Source: Bradyrhizobium sp. AZCC 1721 (GTDB taxonomy: Bacteria; Pseudomonadota; Alphaproteobacteria; Rhizobiales; Xanthobacteraceae). Taken from it: a stretch of DNA of 64,000 nt. Numbering within the stretch: position 1 is the first letter of the stretch; each line of letters opens with the position of its first letter. The stretch spans positions 1,603,001 to 1,667,000 of the forward strand of contig NZ_JAZHSB010000001.1 in the NCBI RefSeq assembly GCF_036924715.1. The letters are read 5' to 3'. Below are positions 18,599 through 25,836 of the stretch, piece by piece. The notes beneath the pieces are model-generated. The model was given only the letters and a program-made list of their open reading frames with translations. It was not told the DNA's origin and ran no database searches. The position numbers were made by a program, and so were the translations under genes.

Positions 18599-18844
18599 TC
18601 AGGTTGTGCTGGAGCCGTCACCGGCTTGTCCTTGCTGGTCCCAGCGAATGAAGGACCAGGCCCTTTCGTGAAGATAGTAGAGGATCATTTTCGTGATCGC
18701 CTCCGCGCCGGCGATCGAGCCTCCCACCTTGATGCTACCGGTGAAGACGAAACTCAACACGAAGGTGTCGACGCTACCGGTGACCCTCCAACTGACAGCC
18801 TTGACGATCGAGCGGGAATGGGAATCTCGCACCAGAATGAACAT
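18599..18844 (-). CDS. DUF2061 family membrane protein
   Basis: 81 residues from ATG 18844. It carries the DUF2061 signature 'RSIVKAVSWRVTGSVDTFVLSFVFTGSIKVGGSIAGAEAITKMILYYLHERAWS', with two predicted membrane helices and the conserved K-x-x-S-W-R-x-x-G and YYLHERxW motifs. The family is of unknown function and is sometimes linked to sulfur-metabolism genes. A longer open frame starts at 18874, but ATG 18844 matches the family start. The hslO remnant begins just beyond its 5' end on the other strand. Confidence 0.88.
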   Translation of the reverse strand: MFILVRDSHSRSIVKAVSWRVTGSVDTFVLSFVFTGSIKVGGSIAGAEAITKMILYYLHERAWSFIRWDQQGQAGDGSSTT

Positions 18845-18853
18845 CAGTTCCTC

Positions 18854-19005
18854 TCGCTTCCCTTGCGCCCGCAATGCTCGTGCTCGCGCGATGCGGTGTC
18901 GTCGATGCTGAAAAGCTTGCGCCCAAGGACGACAAGGTGGTGGTGAACTGCGAGTTCTGCTCCTCGGTCTACGAATTCACGCCGCAGGAAGCGGGCGTAG
19001 AATAG
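18854..19005 (+). pseudogene. hslO: hslO (Hsp33) C-terminal remnant
   Basis: In one frame LRPQCSCSRDAVSSMLKSL is seen, the first zinc-cysteine pair (CxC) of the Hsp33 redox-switch domain. Then, after a frame change near 18915, 'KLAPKDDKVVVNCEFCSSVYEFTPQEAGVE' and a TAG at 19003-19005 follow, with the second pair (CEFC). All four zinc ligands survive, but the holdase domain is missing and the spacing between the pairs is shortened with a frameshift. It is a decayed tail of the redox-regulated chaperone gene. Confidence 0.75.
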
Positions 19006-19052
19006 GGGGCGCAACGCCAGGCGTGAAGGTGATCGCCGCACCGGGCCGGAGG

Positions 19053-19286
19053 TTAGCTCAACGACGCGTGGACCTTGTTGGCGGCATCATAGATTTCGAT
19101 CTGCAGCATCGGATAAGCCGACTTCAATTTCCGCGCCGATGCTTCGGCAGCCTCGACGGTGTCAAACTCTGACTTGAAATGGCCGTCGACAACCGTCACG
19201 AAGCCCTCGGTCGGAGGCCGGTCGGCGCGCATTGCCCTTTTCGGCTTCGCTTCGTCAAGCGAGAGAACTCGTTCTTTCATCGTCAT
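19053..19286 (-). CDS. Small hypothetical protein
   Basis: 77 residues from ATG 19286, GAAAGGA 6 nt upstream (a second ATG lies at 19280). It has a basic N-terminus (MTMKERVLSLDEAKPKRAMR) and a compact alpha/beta part, 'GFVTVVDGHFKSEFDTVEAAEASARKLKSAYPMLQIEIYDA'. Probably cytoplasmic; no family recognised. It is the last of a string of minus-strand small genes from 20308. Confidence 0.7.
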   Translation of the reverse strand: MTMKERVLSLDEAKPKRAMRADRPPTEGFVTVVDGHFKSEFDTVEAAEASARKLKSAYPMLQIEIYDAANKVHASLS

Positions 19287-19371
19287 CGTTGGTCCTTTCG
19301 AAATTGTCGCGATAGTTTGGTTTGATCTGGCCTGGATCACGCGAAGCGGCTGACGATCCTGCCAGATACCG

Positions 19372-19779
19372 TCACTGCCTCGCTTGGCCGATCCGGCTCA
19401 GCCTGATAAACTCCGGCGGCAAGGGCAGGCGTACAAGGCCGCCTAGGTCCAGTGCCTCGCCGCTTTCCGTGATATCCGAGAACAGCACCTCGACATAGGG
19501 ATGCTGGCGGTTGAGTGCGGCGCCGCGTTGGTATTTCGCGTTAACGATCCGCTCGATCGCCGCAAGATTGCGCTTGCCCAACGCGTTGTACTGATCGCGG
19601 AACAGACTCTGTCGTCCTCCCCGGTGCTCGACGGATTCGACCCAGACGTCCATCACCTTGCGGCCTATGAACGCTTCGACCCGTTCAGTTCCGTGCCATG
19701 CGAGAAGCCGTAGCCCGTCCATGTTGTGCGGGCCGTCATCGATGCCGAATTTTGTAAGTGACAAGTTTTTACGTGACAT
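19372..19779 (-). CDS. Hypothetical protein with DUF1488-like layout
   Basis: 135 residues from ATG 19779 with AGGAGG upstream. The central part ('WHGTERVEAFIGRKVMDVWVESVE', 'LFRDQYNALGKRNLAAIERIVNAKYQRG', 'PYVEVLFSDI') follows the strand-helix-strand order of DUF1488 proteins, including the I-x-x-I-x-x-A-K-Y-x-x-G helix. The similarity is suggestive only. It lies 28 bp downstream of the next gene on the same strand, probably one transcript. Confidence 0.6.
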   Translation of the reverse strand: MSRKNLSLTKFGIDDGPHNMDGLRLLAWHGTERVEAFIGRKVMDVWVESVEHRGGRQSLFRDQYNALGKRNLAAIERIVNAKYQRGAALNRQHPYVEVLFSDITESGEALDLGGLVRLPLPPEFIRLSRIGQARQ

Positions 19780-19807
19780 GGGGGATCCTCCTGTTGCCGA
19801 CGTTGGT

Positions 19808-20308
19808 TCACCTCGGCAGTCCGTCGGGGACTGCGCCTCCCTCATCGTCCCATCGCGACAGAGCCGCTGCGCGCGATTTCGCGTCGCGATGCGCATCCTC
19901 CGTCGAAGCCCTTTCGCGGTCGGCATGATTCTTATGCTTGTGCAGAAAGCGGGCGATCTGCCCGCGAAGCGCCGCCGTCTCCAATAATTCTCCGACCGAT
20001 GCGGCGGTGTAGAAAATCTCACGTTGCATGGTCTTCGGCAGCGCGCTCCATTGCATGATGATGGCTGCGCCGAGACATCGCAAGACGTGCTCCTCTTCGG
20101 CCGCAAGGGCCAGGCCGCGAGCGGGATTCTGTTCCGCTGCGTTCACGGCGCTGTCGTAGTTATCAGATAGTCCCTGCTCGCTATCGGCGAGCGCTGAGTG
20201 GCGATCCCTTAGTTTCTGAAAGTTGTCGCTTTCGCCCTGACCGCTCGAACGCTTGATCAGTTCGCCGTATGCGGCTGCCTTTTCGCGGTGCTGTTGAGAT
20301 CTAAACAT
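19808..20308 (-). CDS. Hypothetical helical protein
   Basis: 166 residues from ATG 20308 (AAGGAC upstream). Predominantly helical: an N-terminal polar coiled-coil-like half ('KAAAYGELIKRSSGQGESDNFQKLRDRHSALADSEQGL') and a central 'EEEHVLRCLGAAIIMQWSALPKTMQREIFYTAASVGEL', then a basic disordered tail. No known domain. First of a run of three minus-strand genes. Confidence 0.65.
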   Translation of the reverse strand: MFRSQQHREKAAAYGELIKRSSGQGESDNFQKLRDRHSALADSEQGLSDNYDSAVNAAEQNPARGLALAAEEEHVLRCLGAAIIMQWSALPKTMQREIFYTAASVGELLETAALRGQIARFLHKHKNHADRERASTEDAHRDAKSRAAALSRWDDEGGAVPDGLPR

Positions 20309-20524
20309 GCCGCGTCCTTTCGTTGGAAGTCTCCGCGCGTTCCGACCAATCCCGATGGTTGACGAGGACGGAATTACATGTGGGGATCAAAGGGTCGAAT
20401 AACGAGCTCCAGTGACAAATCACCACGTCATCAATCGCTGGGTAAAATAGCCATTCCTGACAGATCGTAGCAGTTCAAACGAATGCAGGTTACGATTTGG
20501 CTTCCGCAATGCCCGAATAGGGGC

Positions 20525-21304
20525 TTATGCCGCCGCCGAAGTCAGTGAAGCCATCGGCACGTCGAATGTGTAGACGAACCCGGTTCGCTCATACGTGAGC
20601 TGCACGTCGCCCCGGAGTTTCCCGCCGAGCGTGTCGATCAGCCGTGTCCCGAAGCTGCGCTTTTCGGGCAGACGAACTGCGGCACCATTCCTCTCGGTCC
20701 ATGTGAGGTGCAGGCGCTGCGCCTGTTGATCCAGCGCCTGGCAGATGTCGACGCGCCCTTCCGGGACCGACAGGGCGCCAAACTTCGTGGTGTTGGTGCA
20801 AAGCTCGTTGAGCGTCATTGCGATGGCGATGACGGCACCCGACGTCATCCGGATATCGGGCCCCGAAATCGAGAATTTCGGCTCGGCGGGATTGTCGAAG
20901 GCTTCGGTGGCGCTGCGAACGATCGTGGCAAGGTTCGCGCTGCTCCATCTTGCCTGCAGAAGAAGATCGTGCGCCCGCCCGAGCGCGAGCAGCCGGCCCT
21001 CGATGGCGTGCTGCGCGTGCTTGGCGTCGGGCAACTCGCGCAGGCTCTGCGAGACGATGGCGCCGACGGTTGCGAGCGTATTCTTGATGCAGTGATGCAG
21101 CTCCTCGAGGATCAGCTTCTGTAGCTTGTCGGCCGCCTTGCGCTCCCTGGCGTCGATGCCGGCCGTAGCCAGCAAACTCTGTGCATTGATCTCGGGCTGC
21201 GCGAGCAGAAGCCGCAGGCTGACATTTTCTGCCGCCAGTTCGTCCTGGTATGGGGATGCGCTGCTTGCGGGACGCGGTTCCGTCCGGCGATCGCCTTCAG
21301 ACAT
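20525..21304 (-). CDS. HWE-family sensor histidine kinase
   Basis: About 259 residues from ATG 21304; earlier starts to 21367 are possible. The dimerisation/H-box segment is 'LILEELHHCIKNTLATVGAIVSQSLREL' (phospho-acceptor His in the first HH pair), and the catalytic domain has NELCTNTTKFGAL, SFGTRLIDTLGG and a short C-terminus, as in HWE kinases (NELxTNxxKYGALS, W-x-E). No PAS or membrane segment, so it is cytoplasmic and perhaps acts on a diffusible partner or as part of the EcfG/PhyR stress cascade. A broken CheY-like gene lies just upstream on the same strand (21368-21600). Confidence 0.85.
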   Translation of the reverse strand: MSEGDRRTEPRPASSASPYQDELAAENVSLRLLLAQPEINAQSLLATAGIDARERKAADKLQKLILEELHHCIKNTLATVGAIVSQSLRELPDAKHAQHAIEGRLLALGRAHDLLLQARWSSANLATIVRSATEAFDNPAEPKFSISGPDIRMTSGAVIAIAMTLNELCTNTTKFGALSVPEGRVDICQALDQQAQRLHLTWTERNGAAVRLPEKRSFGTRLIDTLGGKLRGDVQLTYERTGFVYTFDVPMASLTSAAA

Positions 21305-21367
21305 CGTTGATCGTATCATCATGAGTTGTGGTACCGCACTGATCTTCAGTGGCTGATTGGTGCGCAA

Positions 21368-21600
21368 TCACGCGATTTGAGCCGTATTCGGCGTGGGGAG
21401 GAAGATCTGGTGCGGCAGGTTCAATTGCCCCGATACCACGATGATCCTGATGGTCGGCCAACGCTCATGCACGGCATGCGCAAGTCCCACACCGTCCATT
21501 TGCCAGGCATCTGGATATCGGTGCAGATCAGCGCGACGTCGGATCGGGAATCCAGAATGGCGACGGCTTCGGCGGCATCCAGTGCCTCGAGTGGCGTGTA
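21368..21600 (-). pseudogene. CheY-like response regulator remnant
   Basis: The minus strand reads YTPLEALDAAEAVAILDSR, then 'DVALICTDIQMPG', the receiver segment with the phospho-accepting Asp (TDIQMPG). One frame later comes 'MDGVGLAHAVHERWPTIRIIVVSGQ', ending after a short foreign tail at TGA 21368-21370. The acidic N-terminus (VEDE) and the conserved Lys end are lost, and the frame shifts by one base after MPG. It was likely the partner of the HWE kinase. Confidence 0.75.
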
Positions 21601-21718
21601 AGGACGCTCGCGGGGAATGACGGTCGACTTGGATAGTTGTTCATCTGGGTCAAGTATCTTGCGGTCCGTATGATCCCCGCTGGCTCAACAATGACACCAA
21701 AAGCTCGCCGCCAACGGA

Positions 21719-21964
21719 CTAGGCCTCCGTCATACGTCCGGTGCGTCGCGCTTGCCCGCAGAGCAGTTCGTGAAGCTCGGTGGCATTTCGAAGGACGAGT
21801 GCTTTGTGAAGCGCCTCGGTGCGCTCTTCCCCCGGGGACATCTCGCGAGCCTCGTCCAGGGCGATCACCGCCTTGGCGTCCAGATCGTGGGCAAGTGCCG
21901 ATTGGGATTGTTTAATCGCAGATAGCCCGTCCTGCGGTGAAACCGCGTTACGCTCGATCACCAT
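21719..21964 (-). CDS. Hypothetical helical protein, overlapping the microprotein gene
   Basis: 81 residues from ATG 21964 (MVIERNAVSPQDGLSAIKQ). Mostly helical and charged ('LDAKAVIALDEAREMSPGEERTEALHKALVLRNATELHELL'), no membrane segment. Its start overlaps the last 7 nt of the microprotein gene (21958-22065), so the two are almost certainly translationally coupled. Confidence 0.7.
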   Translation of the reverse strand: MVIERNAVSPQDGLSAIKQSQSALAHDLDAKAVIALDEAREMSPGEERTEALHKALVLRNATELHELLCGQARRTGRMTEA

Positions 21965-22065
21965 TGAATAACCATCGCAGCGGCGACGAGCAGCACAAGA
22001 AAGATCGGCATCAATACCGGGGATACCAGCCACTCACGAAGATTGAATGCGGGGAATTTTGGCAT
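21958..22065 (-). CDS. 35-residue membrane microprotein (paralogue B)
   Basis: Reads MPKFPAFNLREWLVSPV followed by a hydrophobic helix (LMPIFLVLLVAAAMVI) ending QW. Same length, same FxLRxWLVxPV amphipathic N-terminus and same C-terminal QW as paralogue A at 13854-13961. The leader copy 3 directly upstream can mask the AGGCGG ribosome binding site. Its gene overlaps the next gene by 7 nt. Inner membrane; function unknown. Confidence 0.8.
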   Translation of the reverse strand: MPKFPAFNLREWLVSPVLMPIFLVLLVAAAMVIQW

Positions 22066-22120
22066 ATGACCGCCTTTGGGTTTAGGCGGGAGCGCAAAGC
22101 TCTCAGTCACCGATAATAGC
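22066..22120 (-). promoter_or_regulatory. Conserved leader element, copy 3, with SD-sequestering hairpin
   Basis: Minus strand: ATCGGTGACTGAGAG, TTTGCGCTCCCGCCT, a 7-nt loop, then AGGCGG and the ATG at 22065. CCGCCT pairs perfectly with AGGCGG. Relative to copy 2 the stems are conserved while the loop bases differ. Confidence 0.7.
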
Positions 22121-22455
22121 CGGGGGCCGCGCGATGATATCGATCATATAGTGATCATCGGCCGAATAGCGAGAAGAATCGCAGTTTGTTTTCTGCGCAG
22201 GACCTGACAAGCCTTGTAATGCGACACGACGTAGCCACTTCAGAGAGAGCGCAATCGTATTGCTTCTGCATTTCCTTTGCGGCAGCGTGAAGCTTAGCCA
22301 CGCCAAATCTTGTCAACGACATTGACCAACCGCACATCGCTTCGATGTGCGTCAGCGGTCGGGACAAGCCATGGCCTTGAGTATGCTTCGGTGCAGCTTG
22401 TGCGAAAGCCGGCACGCGCGTGGTTCGCCGGCAAGACCTTGATCGGTGCAAATCA
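22121..22455. other. Upstream region of the DUF1488 gene
   Basis: About 330 bp without a supported gene. About 297 bp of it (22209-22505, extending into the next gene) are absent from the related locus at 13980-14270, where the flanking sequences GACCTG and CCGTGCGG are joined directly. Confidence 0.5.
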
Positions 22456-22716
22456 ATGATTGAGTTTCCAAATCATAGCCGTTCATATGATCAAACCCGG
22501 CGAGCCGTGCGGTTCTGGGGGCATGACAGCGCGCTGGAAGCGTCATTCTTCATAGACGAGGGCGCATTGAGGCGAATTCAACCAAATGCCCGCCCCGATG
22601 AGTCCGGTATGCTGAATGCATTCGATTGCAACCGTGATGTGATATGCGCGGCGGCTGCGAAGGTTTACGTCCGTGGAAGCCGGGGGTCTTACGATCTGAT
22701 CGCCGCAAATTTTTGA
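22456..22716 (+). CDS. DUF1488 family protein
   Basis: 86 residues from ATG 22456. Typical DUF1488 pattern: 'FPNHSRSYDQTRRAVRFWGHDSALEASFFIDEGALRRIQP', a helix 'GMLNAFDCNRDVICAAAAKVYVRG', and the final strand SYDLIAANF. A decayed copy lies at 14101-14270. Small cytoplasmic protein of unknown function. It is followed by two terminator-like hairpins (22864-22917). Confidence 0.85.
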   Translation: MIEFPNHSRSYDQTRRAVRFWGHDSALEASFFIDEGALRRIQPNARPDESGMLNAFDCNRDVICAAAAKVYVRGSRGSYDLIAANF

Positions 22717-22863
22717 AACGAACACTTTTGATCTTAGCTACCACCTAAGGATGCGCCCTGGGCGATGGTACAGCCTTTATGGGTAAGGGATCTTGGCGAG
22801 CGTCTCTGGAGGTGGGCTACGGAATTGAGCGGCCTTGCGTCGGAGAGCCCGACATTTGCGATC

Positions 22864-22888
22864 GCCCGGCACAATCGCCGGGCTTTCG
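22864..22888. terminator. Intrinsic terminator-like hairpin
   Basis: GCCCGGC at 22864-22870 and its complement GCCGGGC at 22877-22883 with a 6-nt loop, followed by TTTC. Likely ends the DUF1488 transcript. Confidence 0.6.
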
Positions 22889-22899
22889 CATGAGAGAGC

Positions 22900-22917
22900 G
22901 CCGCCAACTGAGGCGGC
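22900..22917. terminator. Hairpin of the GGCCGCC family
   Basis: GCCGCC, AACTGA, GGCGGC. It lies just beyond the stop of the minus-strand zinc-ribbon gene (22919) and probably serves it. Confidence 0.55.
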
Positions 22918-22918
22918 C

Positions 22919-23113
22919 TCAAGGGCTTTGTTCTACTTCCCTAACTGGACCAGCAACTAACCGATAGGTTGGCACCCATGCCGTGTTCCAGCTTTCCATG
23001 GTCACACTGCACACGGAGCATTCAAAACTGCTGATTTGGCGGGCCGGAGCCACCCTCTCTCGGCGCTCATAAACCGCTCCGCACTGACAGGATCGGTGGT
23101 GTGCTTCTGACAT
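22919..23113 (-). CDS. Small zinc-ribbon-like protein
   Basis: 64 residues: MSEAHHRSCQCGAVYERRE, then 'SSFECSVCSVTMESWNTAWVPTYRLVAG'. The pairs CQC and CSVC suggest one zinc site, in the manner of small 'MSxxHHRSCxCGAxYxRxE' proteins of bradyrhizobia. No enzymatic residues are seen. It starts close to an interspersed repeat (around 23154). Confidence 0.75.
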   Translation of the reverse strand: MSEAHHRSCQCGAVYERRERVAPARQISSFECSVCSVTMESWNTAWVPTYRLVAGPVREVEQSP

Positions 23114-23169
23114 GCCACTTTATGCGCCACTAATCCAAGACAGGTCACTCACGTTTTCAAACTAGGCCA

Positions 23170-23448
23170 TTGAGGTCGGAAACAGGCCAGTATCGATCTT
23201 ACGGTGAATCACATCTATCACCCACTCGGCGAGAGCAACAGCAAACTTCCAACGGCGCTGAGGGCCAAGGGCGGCGATCAGCTGAGTCGTTGCCGGATAG
23301 GCAAGCATATGAGCGCAAGATCGTGGAGCGCTTCGGAGGACAAAAAGAATTCGAGTTCATCATTCCGCCAGCTAATCCGCCGGAGGGGACAAAGTCTTCT
23401 CCTGCGCCCTACAAACCACTTCACTCAACGAATGAGGCCGCCAACTGA
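23170..23448 (+). CDS. Doubtful small gene
   Basis: 92 codons open; the stop TGA lies inside a GGCCGCC-family hairpin (23436-23455), as with other small genes here, which is the main argument. The C-terminal half ('YERKIVERFGGQKEFEFIIPPANPPEG') looks protein-like, the N-terminal half does not. No clear ribosome binding site. A shorter version or no gene at all is possible. Confidence 0.3.
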   Translation: MRSETGQYRSYGESHLSPTRREQQQTSNGAEGQGRRSAESLPDRQAYERKIVERFGGQKEFEFIIPPANPPEGTKSSPAPYKPLHSTNEAAN

Positions 23449-23455
23449 GGCGGCC
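23436..23455 (+). terminator. Hairpin of the GGCCGCC family
   Basis: GGCCGCC, AACTGA, GGCGGCC; both arms are perfect. The TGA in the loop is the stop of the doubtful gene ending at 23448. On the other strand it lies 11 nt beyond the stop of the gene at 23466. Confidence 0.6.
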
Positions 23456-23465
23456 TGACAACGTC

Positions 23466-23660
23466 TTACGTGGGCGACCTAAGGCCGGGCGATGTGAGCC
23501 AGTCATTCATGTGGGAAGCGGCCTCGAGATGCCTGATCTTTCGCTCTAGTTTGGATCGGAGCAAACCAGGTGGCAAACGCGATCCTGCGACTTCTAGGCG
23601 CTTCTTCGCGGCCTCAATTTGCTCTTTCAATGTATGGGGCTGGCAGCGGCGTCGCTGCAT
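23466..23660 (-). CDS. Small helical hypothetical protein
   Basis: 64 residues from ATG 23660 (an in-frame TTG lies at 23666). 'TLKEQIEAAKKRLEVAGSRLPPGLLRSKLERKIRHLEAASHMNDWLTSPGLRSPT' is a familiar bradyrhizobial pattern: a charged helix, PPG turn, second helix, and ending ASHxxxWLxSPGLxxPx. Cytoplasmic, unknown role. Preceded by leader element copy 4. Confidence 0.75.
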   Translation of the reverse strand: MQRRRCQPHTLKEQIEAAKKRLEVAGSRLPPGLLRSKLERKIRHLEAASHMNDWLTSPGLRSPT

Positions 23661-23675
23661 GCGCAACTCCCTTAT

Positions 23676-23710
23676 GGCGGGAGCGCAACTGTCTCTCAGT
23701 CACCGATAGC
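23676..23710 (-). promoter_or_regulatory. Conserved leader element, copy 4
   Basis: Minus strand: ATCGGTGACTGAGAG, ACAGTTGCGCTCCCGCC, then 15 nt to ATG 23660. The core agrees with copies 1-3, but the SD-masking arm is less perfect here, because the downstream sequence is AAGGGAG. Confidence 0.6.
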
Positions 23711-23810
23711 TACAGTGAACGGAGCGGTGATGAAGAAAAGGTAACCGTTCTATCGGCGAGTGTAAGCGCACTAATCTACAAAACGAGGAATAATTAAGAT
23801 ACTCTCGGCC

Positions 23811-23912
23811 GGGGAGTTCCCTCAGTCCCAAGGGCGGGACACGGAAAGGGTTTGCCCGGGTCCCTGACGACCCGGAACAGCATCCATCCCTCTAGCACCG
23901 CTCGGGATGCTG
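23811..23912. ncRNA. Possible structured RNA (two hairpins)
   Basis: Gene-free stretch with a perfect 7-bp hairpin (CCGGGTC 23856-23862 with GACCCGG 23869-23875) followed by an 8-bp pair with a larger loop (CAGCATCC 23878-23885 with GGATGCTG 23905-23912). GTCCC and GGGAC segments upstream may form a third. It may be an RNA gene or a terminator cluster; expression is not shown. Confidence 0.3.
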
Positions 23913-24298
23913 CCCGACCTCTAATCACGCAGCGGCTCAACGGCACATGAACTTCGTCAATTTTCAAAGCAGGCCACTAGTATTTTCAAACTAGGCCACT
24001 GAGGCAGGCCAGTGCCGCCCGGCCTATGGGAACGCATCGGAAGCTTAGGCCATTCAGGAACGTGATGCGGCTGGTCCGGGCGGAGTCCGCTCCGGGTCAA
24101 ACAACGGACCTAGACGCGCCCGAAAAGGAAGTCCGCTGTGCCCTCATAAACGGGCATCCTCAGCCTGAACGCTCGGGTCCGAAAAGGGTTCAAAAGCCGA
24201 TATCGGCCAAAGCTGGTGCTACGTCCGTTGAGCTCACAGAAGCGGACTGCGCCGAAACCCTCCCACGGGTCCGCGGGCCAAGAGGCGACATGCCGGAT
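23913..24298. other. Intergenic stretch with short repeats
   Basis: No supported gene. The short sequence TTTTCAAACTAGGCCA occurs near 23154 and again near 23982, with a variant near 23959, always in the same orientation and followed by a CAGGCCAG variant. This suggests the ends of a small mobile or repeat unit. Confidence 0.4.
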
Positions 24299-24739
24299 TC
24301 AAATTGCCTGCAGGGTCGCGTTCTCTCGCGATGCGGCCGCCGCATCACGCATGACGCCGGACACGGTGCTGTATGCCACCACCCAGGCGGACTTCGCCGC
24401 TGGCGTCCAAGCCTCTTTCAACCCCTGCTCCAGTGTCCATAGCAAGGCTGCACCAACCGTTTCGTAATGCCGATCCTCGACGCCATACCGAATATGGTTC
24501 CGCCCGAGGATCTCTAGCGTCGGTATCAACGACGGCAAGTCATCGACACTGTTGATCACGGCACTCAATGCCTGGACGAGCTTCCGGCGCTGCTCTTTCA
24601 TATCTGCATGCTTGAACAATCGCTGCAGCGATGGATCGAGCGTAAACAGTCTCTCATAGAACAAACCAGCCGCGATATCGCTGATCGGAATCACCTTTGC
24701 CCAGGTCGTCTTGAGAAGTTCTTTAGTTTCAGGAGACAT
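24299..24739 (-). CDS. Single-domain bacterial haemoglobin (globin family)
   Basis: 146 residues, the usual length. Globin landmarks: Phe CD1 in 'SLQRLFKHADM' (Phe42), distal Gln in the E helix (KLVQAL, Gln57) and proximal His91 in 'GRNHIRYGVEDRHYETVGAALLWTLEQGL', as in Vitreoscilla-type haemoglobins (GVxxxHYxxVGxxLL). It binds haem and O2 or NO, acting in oxygen supply or nitrosative defence in the cytoplasm. ATG 24739 has GGAAAG 7 nt upstream. No reductase domain is fused. Isolated gene. Confidence 0.9.
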   Translation of the reverse strand: MSPETKELLKTTWAKVIPISDIAAGLFYERLFTLDPSLQRLFKHADMKEQRRKLVQALSAVINSVDDLPSLIPTLEILGRNHIRYGVEDRHYETVGAALLWTLEQGLKEAWTPAAKSAWVVAYSTVSGVMRDAAAASRENATLQAI

Positions 24740-25263
24740 GGCAGCACTTTCCTATCCGTTTGAATAATCTGGTCGGAACACTGCAAATATGTGCTGGGCC
24801 AACGCGCCAAGGTTCGATACCGGCACAATGATTTGTTGAGATCAGTACGTTCTCTTATTGCAAACGGCCCCGAAAGGAGCAGCGGGTCGCAGTTCACCTT
24901 CAGACCCACAGCAACGGTCAGACTGACCTGGCCCGGCTCTATCAGGCCTGCTGCGGATTGCTGTCCCGTGACGGCGTTGAAATTATCGTGGACGGTGTTC
25001 CCAGCTAACTCGGGTAAAATTGGACGCGAATGTCTTGCCTTGGGTCAAACTCGGAATCGACGCGCTCTATCGTCCATCCTGAAACGCTCCGGGCCGATGT
25101 CCGAATGTCCCGAAAAGTGCCAAGAGCGTAAATCTCGTAATTCTTACCCATCACCCATAACCACTGTAGTTTTGACAAAGGTCACGCGCTCAGCGGATGA
25201 TTTGCTTGTTGGTGGTTTGCATTGGTCGTGAGAACAGCATGATCGGCCCTGAGGGAGGCTGCA
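24740..25263. other. Intergenic stretch
   Basis: No convincing gene over 520 bp. Between about 25070 and 25130 there is a 'GATGTCCGAATGTCCCGAAA'-type segment related to the interspersed repeats found near the cyclases. Confidence 0.4.
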
Positions 25264-25430
25264 ATGTCTAGAATGCTCGTGGCGCTGTCGATCGCGTCAA
25301 TTGTCTTTTGCGGTGCGATTTTCGGATTCTTCTATGCTTGGGTCTGCTCGACGATGTGGGGGCTCGATCAGGCGGACCCCCGTGTCGCAATCGCTGCCAT
25401 GCAGGCGGTGAATGCCTCCGTGCGCAACGC
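25264..25430 (+). pseudogene. DUF1772-type membrane protein, N-terminal fragment
   Basis: MSRMLVALSIASIVFCGAIF, GFFYAWVCSTMWGLDQADP and RVAIAAMQAVNASVRNA form the first membrane helix and signature of a DUF1772 (anthrone-oxygenase-like) protein, normally about 150-160 residues. After residue 56 it runs into sequence that codes for a different protein on the opposite strand. The 3' part of the gene is missing. Confidence 0.7.
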
Positions 25431-25568
25431 AATCTGGCCCTTGATGTCCATCTCGCCATCCTTGGAGAGGCGCCAAGCCGCCAGCCCGAAATAGGTTGTC
25501 AGAATCAGACCAGTCGCGATCGGAACGGCAAACGATATCCGGCTCACGGTGATACCCCGCCAACGCAA
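25415..25568 (-). pseudogene. Truncated small membrane protein, joined tail-to-tail
   Basis: On the minus strand: 'VSRISFAVPIATGLILTTYFGLAAWRLSKDGEMDIKGQIALRTEAF', with one membrane helix and a polar turn, then it runs into the antisense of the DUF1772 fragment. The start is uncertain (TTG 25568 or GTG 25547). Both partners end at the same junction, so neither is intact. Confidence 0.5.
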
Positions 25569-25836
25569 CTCATTCCGATTAGGCGCAGCATTTTTTAGTG
25601 ATTCGAAAAGTGCAGATGCACCGACCTACAGCGGGTTTTCCCCAGCGCTTGATAACATCAGCCGCGAAGCAGCCTCGCGCCGCAAACAAATGCCTCAGCG
25701 GCCGGGACGCCTGAGCCACCTCGATCGAGCACCCCAAGAGGAGGATAAAATCGCAGAAGAACGCACGGTTCTGCTTGACCGTGGCTCCTCATTGACGTGA
25801 GAATCTCCATCGCTTTCAGAGGTTACAGGAGCAACC

